This document shows, one piece after another, positions 46,149 through 55,013 of a stretch of DNA of 64,000 nucleotides; position 1 is the first letter of the stretch, and each line of letters begins with the position of its first letter. Source of the stretch: Clostridiales bacterium (GTDB lineage Bacteria > Bacillota > Clostridia > TANB77 > CAG-508). The translations under genes and the position numbers were made by a program. The notes beneath the pieces are model-generated. The model was given only the letters and a program-made list of their open reading frames with translations. It ran no database searches and had not been told where the DNA came from. Where the stretch lies: contig DPDV01000002.1 of the NCBI GenBank assembly GCA_003534295.1, forward strand, positions 55,571 to 119,570. The letters are read 5' to 3'.

Positions 46149-47082
46149 ATTGCCTCTAAAAATAATATTTCTAAATGTGCAACATGGAGATGGAATAATA
46201 GTTTTATTACCCCACGAGGAAGAATATGAAAAAGCAATGATAATTGATTGTAATGATGGGATAAAAGCATACAATGTTCTAAAGGATTATAATATAAAAT
46301 TCATAGAATCTGTTGTAATAACTCATTTTCATAGTGACCATTATAGGGGATTTGATATTTTATTAAATAAATTAAAAGAAGAAAAAATAAAGACAAAAAA
46401 TATATTTTATTATCTGGATAGAATACAAAGGGAAGGCAAAGAAGAAAAAACTTATAAAAGCTTTTTAACAAAAATACTTCAAATGGTACATAATACTGGT
46501 CTTATTTCTAATTCCAATGTTATTGATGGAAATAAAAAAGAAAAAAGCATATATAAAGATAGAGATTTAGAAATAAATTTAATTTATCCAAGAAACATAG
46601 ATATAACTGGAGAAAGTCAAATAAATAATTATTCTGGAGTAATAGAAATAAAGTATAAAGAGAATAAAATGTTATTAACAGGAGATTTAGAAGAAGGTGG
46701 TTGGTATAAACTGTATAAGTATATAAATCAATATCAAAATCAGGATTGTTTAAATGCAGACATATTAAAAATGCCACATCATGGAGCATTTTATGAAGGA
46801 CAGGATAAAGGAACATTAGGCACAAATGAAATATTAGAATTTGTTAAGCCAGATTATGCTATTATTTCAACTGCTGAAAATAGAAGATATCAACATCCAA
46901 ATATAAAGACTATTAGGGAATTAAGAAATAAAGATATAAAAATATTGTGCACGAATTTGACTAGTGTTTGTAAAAATGATTGTGAATGCTTTGGGGATAT
47001 AGTTATTGATATTGATGATAATATCATAGTAAAAGATTATGATATTAAAGCACAGAGTTTATATTGTGTGATGAATTTTTAA
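46138..47082 (+). CDS. metallo-beta-lactamase-fold hydrolase
   Basis: A 314-residue protein with the MBL metal motif THFHSDHYRG (H63, H65, D67, H68). Further ligands may lie in LLTGDLEEGGW (Asp near 183) and KMPHHGAF (His near 217), the order seen in the ComEC/Rec2-type MBL group. There is no signal peptide or membrane segment. It starts with GGAGG inside the end of the methylase gene, an overlap of 11 bases. Tight coupling to a DNA methylase suggests a nuclease or nucleotide hydrolase partner in a defence unit; that is inference. Confidence 0.85.
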   Translation: MNNKLPLKIIFLNVQHGDGIIVLLPHEEEYEKAMIIDCNDGIKAYNVLKDYNIKFIESVVITHFHSDHYRGFDILLNKLKEEKIKTKNIFYYLDRIQREGKEEKTYKSFLTKILQMVHNTGLISNSNVIDGNKKEKSIYKDRDLEINLIYPRNIDITGESQINNYSGVIEIKYKENKMLLTGDLEEGGWYKLYKYINQYQNQDCLNADILKMPHHGAFYEGQDKGTLGTNEILEFVKPDYAIISTAENRRYQHPNIKTIRELRNKDIKILCTNLTSVCKNDCECFGDIVIDIDDNIIVKDYDIKAQSLYCVMNF

Positions 47083-47102
47083 AAGTGAAAAATTAGATTA
47101 AG

Positions 47103-47124
47103 GACTAAGTGTAATTACTTAGTC
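47103..47124 (+). terminator. terminator after the methylase-MBL pair
   Basis: GACTAAGT and ACTTAGTC form an 8-bp stem with a 6-base loop and T-run to 47130. Confidence 0.8.
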
Positions 47125-47155
47125 TTTTTTGAGTGGAGGAGATGAGTAAAATAAA

Positions 47156-47644
47156 ATGAACAAATCAGATTTAAAAGGATTATGGATGCCATCAGAAAGA
47201 TTGATAAATAATAAATTATCTGATAAAGAAAAAATAATATTATCTATGATTATATATTTAAGTAAAGATAAAGGATATTGCTTTGCAACTAATAATTATT
47301 TTTCTGATATTTTAAATGTGACAGTTGTAAGTATATCAAGAATAATAAATTCTTTAAAGAAAAAGAACTATATAAAAATAAATATGAATTATAAATCAAA
47401 CTCAAAAGAAATAGAAAATAGACAGATAATACCTTCAAATGAAGTTATAAACAGGTATTATCAAAATTGTGAATACACCGTTAACAAAAATGATAAAACG
47501 GATTATCAAAATTGTAAAATACCTATTAACACAAATGATAAAGATATAAAAAGAAATATAAAAAATAAAAAGTATATAGTCAGAGAATATTCAGAAGAAT
47601 TTTTGACTGGACTATATGCAAATTTAGATACAAACTTGTTGTAA
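47156..47644 (+). CDS. helix-turn-helix protein, possible element replication or control protein
   Basis: A 162-residue protein beginning GLWMPSERLINNKLSDKEKI. The winged-helix region (FATNNYFSDILNVTVVSISR, then IINSLKKKNYIKI) resembles the N-terminal HTH of phage and plasmid replication or DnaD-type proteins. The C-terminal half is basic, Asn-rich and probably flexible. A GGAGGAG site precedes it. It is the first gene of the mobilization section. Either an initiator or a regulator is possible. Confidence 0.65.
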   Translation: MNKSDLKGLWMPSERLINNKLSDKEKIILSMIIYLSKDKGYCFATNNYFSDILNVTVVSISRIINSLKKKNYIKINMNYKSNSKEIENRQIIPSNEVINRYYQNCEYTVNKNDKTDYQNCKIPINTNDKDIKRNIKNKKYIVREYSEEFLTGLYANLDTNLL

Positions 47645-47659
47645 CAAGTTTATTTTTTT
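47632..47659 (+). terminator. terminator overlapping the HTH gene stop
   Basis: AAACTTGTT and AACAAGTTT form a hairpin with a T7 run. The stop codon of the HTH gene is inside. Confidence 0.7.
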
Positions 47660-47683
47660 GACTTTATTTTAGGCAAGCTTCCA

Positions 47684-47743
47684 ATTTGTAATACAAATGG
47701 ACTTGAAAATAGAGATTAGCGATGAAGAATTGGGAGTACCCAA
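47684..47743. other. possible origin of transfer
   Basis: Directly upstream of mobC lie two small inverted repeats: ATTTGT-aat-ACAAAT (47684-47698) and TTGGG-agta-CCCAA (47730-47743), the latter followed by ACCCCAT. Relaxase targets in mobilizable elements usually sit here. No nick site is proven. Confidence 0.35.
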
Positions 47744-47772
47744 ACCCCATAAAAGGAAAGGATAGGTTAATT

Positions 47773-48096
47773 ATGGTAGAGAAAAAACAAAATAAAAATA
47801 GACATTTTAATTTTAGAGTAAATGAAAAAGAGTATAACAAAATAAAGAGTCAAATAGAAAAGTCAAAATTAAATACTAGCGAATATTTATTAAGAACTGC
47901 AATGGATAAAGATATTATAGTTGTAGATGGATTAGAAGAAATAATAATGCAATTAAGAAAAATAGGAAATAACATAAATCAATTAACTAAATTATGCAAT
48001 CAAGGAAGAATAACGAATATAAACTTAGAAGATGTAAAAAAGGAGGTGAAGTCAATTTGGCAATTATTAAATTTACTAATTCAAAAGCAGAACTAA
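47773..48096 (+). CDS. mobC: MobC-like relaxosome accessory protein
   Basis: A 107-residue DNA-binding protein. The N-terminus has a ribbon-helix-helix-like pattern (HFNFRVNEKEYNKIKSQIEK, then LNTSEYLLRTAM), the C-terminus the MobC helix LRKIGNNINQLTKLCNQG. An ATG at 47722 is in frame, but AAAGGATAGG serves the ATG at 47773. It overlaps the relaxase start by 40 bases, typical of mobC-mobA pairs. Confidence 0.82.
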   Translation: MVEKKQNKNRHFNFRVNEKEYNKIKSQIEKSKLNTSEYLLRTAMDKDIIVVDGLEEIIMQLRKIGNNINQLTKLCNQGRITNINLEDVKKEVKSIWQLLNLLIQKQN

Positions 48097-49328
48097 AAAC
48101 AATAATAGGTTATGTTACAAGGACAGATAAAACAAAAGCAAATTTAATAATAGGAAAAGATTGTATTGCTAATAGTTGTTTGGAAGAAATGAAAACAGTT
48201 AAAGAATTTTATAATAAAAATGATGGAAGGCAATATATACATATTGTTCAATCATTTAGTCCAAAAGATGATTTAGATTATCAAAAAGTACATGAAATAG
48301 GGATTAAACTTGCAAATTATTTTAAAGGTTTCCAAGTATTAGTTGCAACACATACTGATAGAGAGCATATACATAATCATTTAATTATAAATTCTGTTAA
48401 TTTTAAAAATGGAAAGAAATTTAATCAATCAAAAAATGATATGCAGAAAGTAAAAGATTATTCTGATAAACTCTGTAAAGAAGCGGGACTAGAAATAATA
48501 GAAAAGAAAAAGTATCAAGGAATATATAATAAAAATGAATATCAAGTAGCATTAAAAGGACAAAGTTGGAAAATGAAATTAGCAAATGCCATTGATTATT
48601 CATTAGAAAGAAGTAAAAATAAAACTGAATTTTTTAAAAATATGAATAAATTAGGATATCAAGTTTTATGGACTAAAAAGAGAAAATATATAACTTATAC
48701 AATACCTGAGGGAATGAAGTGTAGAGATAATAAATTAAATGATAAAAAATATTTAAAGGAGGAGATGGAAAATGCCATCAATGGAAGAATTAAAGAAGAA
48801 AAATCAAATAGATATACCAGAAGAACAAGAGCTAATACAAACACCAATAATAATGAAATACATGTTATTAGATCCAGATATAGTAACAGAAATGATAATT
48901 TGGAACAAACAATTTACAGAAGATATAAACGAAATAAGGACAACTTTGAAAAAGGAGAAACAAGAAATGCAGAACATTATGAACGATTTACAAGAAAAAT
49001 TGATAGAGAATGTAGAAAAAATTATTATAGACAAGATGAACGAATTTATACACCAAGAAGAGAAATACAACGAGAAAAATATTGCTTTCAAAATAAAGAC
49101 AATTTTTATAGCAATAATTATATGGCTTATAGCAGGTTGGATAATAACTCTATTACATTAATAGCAATTGATATATTAGCGAATATGGCTAGACCTAATA
49201 ATATAAAGCATCCAAGAAAAATTAAAGGTTGGAAAAAGAATTTATCAAAACAAGCTATAAAAGAATGGTATTTGAAGAATAAAAATTCTAGTAGTTTTAA
49301 TTGGTTTGAAGAAGAAGAGGAAATATAA
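48057..49328 (+). CDS. MobA/VirD2-type relaxase
   Basis: Nicks oriT and leads the transferred strand. The 423-residue protein has the HUH signature THTDREHIHNHLIIN (H99, H104, H106, H108) and an N-terminal region with YVTRTDKTKA; an N-terminal Tyr would be the nucleophile. The start is a TTG at 48057, nine bases after AAAGGAGGTG. Residues 240-368 are unusually rich in Arg, Asn and Tyr because this stretch also encodes another protein in a second frame. The last 50 residues (LANMARPNNIKHPRKIKGWK) look normal again. Confidence 0.88.
   Translation: MAIIKFTNSKAELKTIIGYVTRTDKTKANLIIGKDCIANSCLEEMKTVKEFYNKNDGRQYIHIVQSFSPKDDLDYQKVHEIGIKLANYFKGFQVLVATHTDREHIHNHLIINSVNFKNGKKFNQSKNDMQKVKDYSDKLCKEAGLEIIEKKKYQGIYNKNEYQVALKGQSWKMKLANAIDYSLERSKNKTEFFKNMNKLGYQVLWTKKRKYITYTIPEGMKCRDNKLNDKKYLKEEMENAINGRIKEEKSNRYTRRTRANTNTNNNEIHVIRSRYSNRNDNLEQTIYRRYKRNKDNFEKGETRNAEHYERFTRKIDRECRKNYYRQDERIYTPRREIQREKYCFQNKDNFYSNNYMAYSRLDNNSITLIAIDILANMARPNNIKHPRKIKGWKKNLSKQAIKEWYLKNKNSSSFNWFEEEEEI
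48772..49161 (+). CDS. small coiled-coil membrane protein nested in the relaxase gene
   Basis: A 129-residue frame wholly inside the relaxase gene in another frame. It has a strong AAAGGAGGAG site seven bases before its ATG. The protein looks real: an N-terminal part (MPSMEELKKKNQIDIPEEQE), a long Lys/Glu coiled-coil region and a C-terminal membrane helix (IFIAIIIWLIAGWIITLLH). The relaxase frame here is low-complexity, as expected for overprinting. The function is unknown; a membrane protein helping mobilization is plausible. Confidence 0.65.
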   Translation: MPSMEELKKKNQIDIPEEQELIQTPIIMKYMLLDPDIVTEMIIWNKQFTEDINEIRTTLKKEKQEMQNIMNDLQEKLIENVEKIIIDKMNEFIHQEEKYNEKNIAFKIKTIFIAIIIWLIAGWIITLLH

Positions 49329-49471
49329 AGAAATTAATTATAATAAATGGTATATAAATGTTATAATATGTTATTAAAAATAAAGAATTTTCAGAAATAA
49401 ATAGATATTTTTATACAAAACGGTAAAAAAGCAAAAATTCAATAAAAAAATGACAAACTTATAAAAATATC

Positions 49472-49500
49472 TTTACAAATCAATCAAAAAATGGTATAAT
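49472..49500 (+). promoter_or_regulatory. promoter of the metK island
   Basis: TTTACA at 49472-49477 and a perfect TATAAT at 49495-49500, 17 bases apart. The region 49329-49471 before it holds no gene. Confidence 0.75.
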
Positions 49501-49530
49501 TTGGATATTATGGTGAAAGGAGTAAAAGAT

Positions 49531-49599
49531 ATGGAACAATTGGCAATTAAAAAAATTAATAAAATTGTATATTGTTTATTCTTTTATTGCGCCTTTTAA
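49531..49599 (+). CDS. leader peptide of the metK island
   Basis: A 22-codon frame with a GAAAGGAG site. It begins MEQLAIKKINKIVY, ends CLFFYCAF and stops two bases before a terminator stem. Position, length and hydrophobic end resemble the leader peptides that control antibiotic-resistance genes through ribosome stalling. There are no repeated Arg or Met codons, so control by charged-tRNA supply of these is not indicated. Confidence 0.55.
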   Translation: MEQLAIKKINKIVYCLFFYCAF

Positions 49600-49600
49600 A

Positions 49601-49633
49601 GAGCAAAGTAATTTAGCACTTTGTTCTTTTTTT
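49601..49633 (+). terminator. attenuator-like terminator before metK
   Basis: GAGCAAAGT and ACTTTGTTC form a 9-bp stem with an 8-base loop and a T8 run, between the leader peptide and metK. Transcription must read through it to reach the island genes. Confidence 0.75.
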
Positions 49634-49662
49634 ATACCAAAAAATGAAAGGAAGGAGAAAAA

Positions 49663-50775
49663 ATGCAGAAAAACTATTATTTTACTTCAGAAAGTGTAAC
49701 CGAAGGACATCCAGACAAATTATGCGATTTCATATCAGACTCTTTGTTAGATGAGTATTTAAAACAAGAGCCAAATTCAAGAGTTGCCATTGAAACATTT
49801 GCTACAAAGAATAAAGTAGTTGTTTCTGGAGAAGTAACAAGTAAAGCTGAAGTTAATATTGAATTGGTTGTAAGAAATGCAATTAAAGAAATTGGATATG
49901 GAAACGAACAACTTGATATTAACCCAGACATATGTGAAGTAGATATTGAAATTGTTAGACAAAGCCCTGATATTGCATTAGGTGTAGATGAAGGTGGAGC
50001 AGGAGACCAAGGGATAATGTTCGGTTTTGCTACCAATGAAACAGATAATTATATGCCTTTTGCAATAAATATGGCACATAAGTTATCAAAAAGACTAACA
50101 GAAGTAAGAAAGACAAAAGAATTAGAATACCTAAGACCTGATGGAAAGACACAAGTAACGGTAGAATATGAAAACGATATACCCAAGAGAATAGAAACTA
50201 TTTTGATATCTAATCAATATGAAAAAGATACAGATATTAAAAAAATGAGAAACGATATAATAGAAAAAATAGTTAAAAAAGTTATACCACATGAATATAT
50301 TGATAAGGATACAAAAATATATGTTAATCCAACAGGTAGATTTATAATAGGAGGACCTTTAGGTGATACAGGGTTAACAGGAAGAAAAATAATAGTAGAT
50401 ACTTATGGGGGATATGCAAGACATGGAGGAGGAGCTTTTTCAGGAAAAGATGCTAGTAAAGTAGACAGAAGTGCTGCTTACATGATGAGGCATATTGCAA
50501 AAAATATAGTTGCAAATAAATATGCAGATAAATGTGAATTACAAGTTTCATATGCTATTGGAATGAAAGAGCCAATGTCAATTTATATAAATACTTTTGG
50601 AACTAATAAAGTACCAGAATCTGAAATTATTGATATCGTAAAGAAAAAGTTTGATTTAACACCACAGGGAATTATTAAATATTTAGAATTACAAAAACCA
50701 ATTTATAAAAAAACAACAAATTATGGACATTTTGGAAAAGAAGATTTAAGTTGGGAAAAAATAGTTAAAATATAA
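49663..50775 (+). CDS. metK: S-adenosylmethionine synthetase (element-borne copy)
   Basis: Makes SAM from methionine and ATP. The 370-residue protein has the family motifs: FTSESVTEGHPDKLCD at the start, GVDEGGAGDQGIMFG near residue 107, NPTGRFIIGGPLGDTGLTGR near 225 and GGGAFSGKDASKVDRSAAY near 260. It looks intact, slightly shorter than most. Carried by a mobile element and followed by a radical SAM gene, it probably supplies SAM to the island. An AGGAAGGAG site precedes it. Confidence 0.94.
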   Translation: MQKNYYFTSESVTEGHPDKLCDFISDSLLDEYLKQEPNSRVAIETFATKNKVVVSGEVTSKAEVNIELVVRNAIKEIGYGNEQLDINPDICEVDIEIVRQSPDIALGVDEGGAGDQGIMFGFATNETDNYMPFAINMAHKLSKRLTEVRKTKELEYLRPDGKTQVTVEYENDIPKRIETILISNQYEKDTDIKKMRNDIIEKIVKKVIPHEYIDKDTKIYVNPTGRFIIGGPLGDTGLTGRKIIVDTYGGYARHGGGAFSGKDASKVDRSAAYMMRHIAKNIVANKYADKCELQVSYAIGMKEPMSIYINTFGTNKVPESEIIDIVKKKFDLTPQGIIKYLELQKPIYKKTTNYGHFGKEDLSWEKIVKI

Positions 50776-50794
50776 ATCTATATAGGGGGAAATA

Positions 50795-51715
50795 ATGAAG
50801 AATATTGATGTTATAGGTATTGTTGCATTAGCATTCTTTTTGGAAAAGACAGAAAACTACAAAAAAGCATTAGAATTTTTTGAAAAACAAAAAATCTAAA
50901 CAATAGAATCTAAAAATATAGATAAAAAATATTATAATACAACCGCACCGGTTGAAGAAAGAATTAAAGATTTGGAAGAAAAATTTTTGAATAGCAAGAT
51001 AGATATGATTGTTTCTTTAGATGGTGGATGTACTGTAATTGAAATGATAGATAAAGTTGATTATGATATGATAAATAAAAATAAGAAAATATTTACAGGA
51101 TTTAGTGATTTAACACATTTGCAAATAGCAATGTACACCAAATCGAAATTACCATCTTTATATGGAATGGATATTATTAACGGATTTGGAAATAATAACG
51201 AATTTACTCAAAAAAATATAAATAGTTTCTTTAATATTATTAATAATAAGGAAGAAAAAATAGAAAATTATGATAAAGTAAAGGTTCTGAAAGAAGGAAA
51301 TGCTACAGGTACATTAGTAGGTGGATGGTTAACAGCTATTGCAGATCTAATCGAAACAGAATATTGGCCAGACGATGAAAATGTAATACTATTTTTTGAA
51401 GAAGTAGAATGTGAACCTCATTTGATAAACATTAATTTGCAAAGAATTAAACTATCTAAAAAAATGAAAAATATTAAGGGAATAGTTATAGGTGATTTTA
51501 CAGATTGTGAAGAAAAAGAATATTGGGATTGTATTCCAACTATTGAAGATATAATATTAAATACTTTTAAAGAATATAATATACCCATAATTAGTAATAT
51601 GTCATTTGGACATGGAGATAAACATTTGACTATTCCAATAGGTATAAAAGCAGAAATAAATTCCGAATGGAATTATATAAAATTATTAGAAAAATTTAAA
51701 TTAGGAGGAAAATAA
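50795..51715 (+). pseudogene. S66-family (LdcA/MccF-like) peptidase with an in-frame TAA
   Basis: Read through one TAA at 50897-50899, the frame gives a 306-residue S66 serine peptidase: IGIVAL at the start, TAPVEERIKDLEEKF, the GG...I motif SLDGGCTVIEMID, the nucleophile Ser in FTGFSDLTHL (residue 104), a Glu region VILFFEEVECEPH and the His region SFGHGDKHLTIPIG. Relatives are LD-carboxypeptidases of cell-wall recycling or MccF, which gives immunity to microcin C-type peptides. The frame is otherwise perfect on both sides of the TAA. Either a nonsense mutation or readthrough. No usable restart with a ribosome-binding site is seen. Confidence 0.85.
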
Positions 51716-51716
51716 A

Positions 51717-52466
51717 ATGGAAGAATTTGAAATGAAAGATATTGGATTTAAGGAAATCGCAGAATATGGAATAATATTAGAAAGTTATAGGATATTAGAA
51801 TATTTTATAGAACAAGGAATTGAATTTAAAACAGTTTCATCATATCATTTAGATTATGACTGGTATTTATATAAGAAAAATGGCGTAAAGATAGCTGTAG
51901 CAGTATCACAAGGTGCACCAATGGCAGTAGATTTGGCAGAAAGATATAAATCAAGTGGAATAAAGTATATAACTAGAATAGGAACAACAGGAGCTTTAGA
52001 TAAAGCTTTAAGATTAGGAGAAATAGCATTACCAATAGCATCTGTAAAAGATGAAGGAACAAGTAATTTCTATATCGAAAGTAACGCTCCAGCAGTTGCT
52101 GATTTAGAATTATTTAAAAAATTAGAAGATAAGTTAAAAAAGAATGGCGAAAAAGTAAATATTGGTATATCTTGGTCAACAGATGGTCGTTGGAAAGAAA
52201 CTGATGAAATGGTAAGAAAATATGTTTCTTCAGGAGCTATTTTCGCAGATATGGAATCAAGTGCATTATTTGCTTTTGGTTTAAATAGAAGAGTAAAAGT
52301 AGCATCATTATCAATATTATCTGATGAAATACAAGAAGATGAAGGTGATGCACCAAAAGGATTATCAGATAAAGATATTTGGTTTGATAAAGTATTACCA
52401 AAGATGTTAGTAGCTTTTAATAATATAGTTGAAGTTTATGAAGATATAGACCAAAATAAAGGATAG
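51717..52466 (+). CDS. nucleoside phosphorylase family protein
   Basis: A 249-residue PNP/UDP phosphorylase-fold enzyme. The family motifs are visible: TRIGTTGALDKALRLGEIAL near residue 84 (phosphate/ribose loop) and FADMESSALFAFG near 178 (purine-type ME motif that holds the ribose). It starts one base after the S66 gene with a GGAGG site. Next to metK and a radical SAM gene it may recycle 5'-deoxyadenosine, MTA or SAH, or it may act on a nucleoside intermediate. The substrate cannot be read from the sequence. Confidence 0.85.
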   Translation: MEEFEMKDIGFKEIAEYGIILESYRILEYFIEQGIEFKTVSSYHLDYDWYLYKKNGVKIAVAVSQGAPMAVDLAERYKSSGIKYITRIGTTGALDKALRLGEIALPIASVKDEGTSNFYIESNAPAVADLELFKKLEDKLKKNGEKVNIGISWSTDGRWKETDEMVRKYVSSGAIFADMESSALFAFGLNRRVKVASLSILSDEIQEDEGDAPKGLSDKDIWFDKVLPKMLVAFNNIVEVYEDIDQNKG

Positions 52467-52476
52467 GAGAAAGAAT

Positions 52477-53868
52477 ATGAAAATTTTATTGATAGATCCA
52501 TTTTATAATAATGGTGTAGTTCCTCCAAATTATTCTTTAGGGGAAATAGAAAAATATATAGTTGATACAAATGTTGAAATTGAAGTTATTGATTTTGTAC
52601 ATAAAAATAAAATAGAAAATTTAGATGAATTTAAAAAACTAGAAAATGATTTTATAAACAAGATTGTAGAAAAAGTAAAAAAAGAAACTAATGCTATAAT
52701 TTACATTACTACAAGCTATGGAATACCATTAAAACAAAAACCGGTTTATCCAAGAGTTAAAAAAATATTAAAAGAAATTAGAGAAAATAACAGTATGATT
52801 CCAGTCTATGTAGGGGGTGCTACTGTCAATTATGCTCAAAAGGAATTGGGAATCAACTTACAAGATTATGAAGAAAATGTGACAGATATTATATATGGAG
52901 ACGAAATAAAATTTGTAGATATTTTAAGTGAAAAATATGGAATAGAAACAAAGGATATAGGGATTATAAAATGGAATAATTGGAATTGGGAAAAATATCC
53001 TAAGCATATTTCTTTATTATCTGCAAAAGGTTGCCCAAGTGCTTGTAATTTTTGTTTTGAAAATAAAATATTTGATAATAAATACATTAGAAATAATATA
53101 GATTTATTAATAGAAAATATTAAATATCTTGTGAAAGAAAAAGGAATAACAAATTTTGCAATAGAAGATTCTTCGTTTTTATTTAATATAGATTTTGAAT
53201 ATTTTTGTGACAAAATAATAAAAGATAATATAAACATCAATTGGACTTGTTATGCTAAAGTGTTTCAAATAAATAAATATCATAATTTACTTGAGAAGAT
53301 GAAGAATGCAGGATGTACTAGTATAATTATAGGAATTGAAACAACAAATAATGAAGACTTAGAAAAATTGCAAAAAGGAATAACTAATGATGAAATAAAT
53401 AAAATGATTGGTTATATGAATGAAGTTGAAATTGGGATACAAGGATGCTTTATGGTTGGCATGCCAAATAGTTCAAGAGAGCATATAATTCAAAGTGTTA
53501 AATATGCAAAACAATTAGACTTATTCTTATATAGATGGCATATATTCCAATTACCTCTTATAGAAATTCATAATACTGTGGATAAAACTGTTAAACCAGA
53601 AGATTATTTTACAATGCAATTAAATGTACCAGATAATTGTTTAGATGAAGTATTAAGTAATATTAATAAACCTATATTACTATTAAATGAAGAACATTTC
53701 TTGATTAGAGGATTAAGGTATATAGATGAAGAAAATGCAGCATTTGGTAATATTTCTAATTCAATAGTAACATATAAAGAATTATTTAAAATATTAAAAG
53801 ATAATATAAATTTAGATGCTATTTTTGATGAAGAGGAAATGTATAATAAGATTGGTAAGGAGAAATAA
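52477..53868 (+). CDS. B12-binding-type radical SAM protein
   Basis: A 463-residue enzyme. Residues 1-150 look like the B12-binding Rossmann domain of class B radical SAM enzymes (MKILLIDPFYNNG, then PVYVGGATVNYAQKELG). The radical SAM domain has the CxxxCxxC cluster motif GCPSACNFC at C186, C190, C193 and later IGIETTNNEDLEKLQKGITN and GCFMVGMPNSS. Such enzymes methylate unreactive carbons or rearrange substrates with SAM. The start has an AGGAG site and the gene is 10 bases after the phosphorylase. Confidence 0.88.
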   Translation: MKILLIDPFYNNGVVPPNYSLGEIEKYIVDTNVEIEVIDFVHKNKIENLDEFKKLENDFINKIVEKVKKETNAIIYITTSYGIPLKQKPVYPRVKKILKEIRENNSMIPVYVGGATVNYAQKELGINLQDYEENVTDIIYGDEIKFVDILSEKYGIETKDIGIIKWNNWNWEKYPKHISLLSAKGCPSACNFCFENKIFDNKYIRNNIDLLIENIKYLVKEKGITNFAIEDSSFLFNIDFEYFCDKIIKDNININWTCYAKVFQINKYHNLLEKMKNAGCTSIIIGIETTNNEDLEKLQKGITNDEINKMIGYMNEVEIGIQGCFMVGMPNSSREHIIQSVKYAKQLDLFLYRWHIFQLPLIEIHNTVDKTVKPEDYFTMQLNVPDNCLDEVLSNINKPILLLNEEHFLIRGLRYIDEENAAFGNISNSIVTYKELFKILKDNINLDAIFDEEEMYNKIGKEK

Positions 53869-53870
53869 TA

Positions 53871-54971
53871 ATGAATTATAGAGAGAAAATGGAACACTTT
53901 TTAGTTGACAAATTCAACGGAAGAATAAAACCATTAGAAATAGAAGACTTTGAAACTATAAACAAACATAAAGATAATACTTTTGGATTTAGTTTTGCTG
54001 GACTAATGTTATATTGTAATGGTATGAATGAAAAAGCAATAAGTCATTATGCACCAATGGGATTATTATATAATGATGGCGAAAATATAATGGGAATAGG
54101 AATATTTAAAAAAGGTGTTGCTGAAAAAAATATATATGTACATATAGTTGCACCAAGAGGAAAAGACTGGATGAAATGTATTGATGAGATTGAAGGAAAT
54201 CTAAAAGAATATAGTGAAGAAAAAACTTATGCGATAATAGTTAGACATATAAAGGACAATGAATATAATGAGTTAATAGAAGCTGGATATCAAAATATTG
54301 AAATTGACCCATGGGATATTCAAGCTCCGCAAGAAGATGAAACATATAATAATAGATTGGTGGAATTATCAAAAATAGTTAAAAATGAAGGAAATGACAT
54401 AGTTGTAGAATCTTTAACAAATGAAGAAGCTAAAAATTACAAAAAGAAAACAAGATTAGCATATAATAGATTTAGAAACTTTTTAAGCTATAATAATGCA
54501 GAATTAGTGTATGAAAAATATACACCTCAATATATTGATGTCGCTAAATCTATCGTAGAAAGTCATTTTGCATCATTAAAAAATAGAGTGGGGTCTACAC
54601 CGCAAGATTACTATAACTTAATAGAAAAATCTTTTTACGAAGAAAATAAAGTGTATGCGTATATAGGTTTTTTAAAAATACAAAATGAAAAAATTCCAGT
54701 ATCTTTATTTATAGGTGAAGTTATAGGAGAAAAAAATGTTGCCCTTTATGCAACTTTCGCAACTAGAAATATAGAGCTAAAAGATGATGTTAATACTATT
54801 GGTTTTTCTGCCATATCGCAATATTGCTATGTTAGAATTTTCTCGATGTTACAGAAAGAAGGAATTAAATTTGCAGATTTAGGTGGTTCAGAATTAGATG
54901 AATTAAATACATTTAAAAAACAGTTGGGAGCTGTGTTAATAGATACATATTGGGCAATAAAAATATGTTGA
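53871..54971 (+). CDS. Fem/GNAT-like acyltransferase
   Basis: A 366-residue protein with two GNAT-like halves. The C-terminal motif GIKFADLGGSELDELNTFKK resembles the end of FemX/FemAB and DUF2156-type aminoacyl-tRNA-dependent transferases (LGGSExxxLxxFKxxxGA). The N-terminal half has no firm match. It begins two bases after the radical SAM stop, with AAGGAG before it, and a tRNA gene follows within 45 bases. That neighbour makes aminoacyl-tRNA as donor attractive, but a plain acyl-CoA acyltransferase is possible. Confidence 0.7.
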   Translation: MNYREKMEHFLVDKFNGRIKPLEIEDFETINKHKDNTFGFSFAGLMLYCNGMNEKAISHYAPMGLLYNDGENIMGIGIFKKGVAEKNIYVHIVAPRGKDWMKCIDEIEGNLKEYSEEKTYAIIVRHIKDNEYNELIEAGYQNIEIDPWDIQAPQEDETYNNRLVELSKIVKNEGNDIVVESLTNEEAKNYKKKTRLAYNRFRNFLSYNNAELVYEKYTPQYIDVAKSIVESHFASLKNRVGSTPQDYYNLIEKSFYEENKVYAYIGFLKIQNEKIPVSLFIGEVIGEKNVALYATFATRNIELKDDVNTIGFSAISQYCYVRIFSMLQKEGIKFADLGGSELDELNTFKKQLGAVLIDTYWAIKIC

Positions 54972-54996
54972 CAAATCCAAAAAAATGAGCTAAAAT
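54968..54996 (+). promoter_or_regulatory. promoter of the island tRNA gene
   Basis: A perfect TTGACA (overlapping the stop of the transferase gene) and TAAAAT are 17 bases apart; the tRNA begins 18 bases downstream. Confidence 0.8.
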
Positions 54997-55013
54997 ATAA
55001 GTAGTTCATTTTT

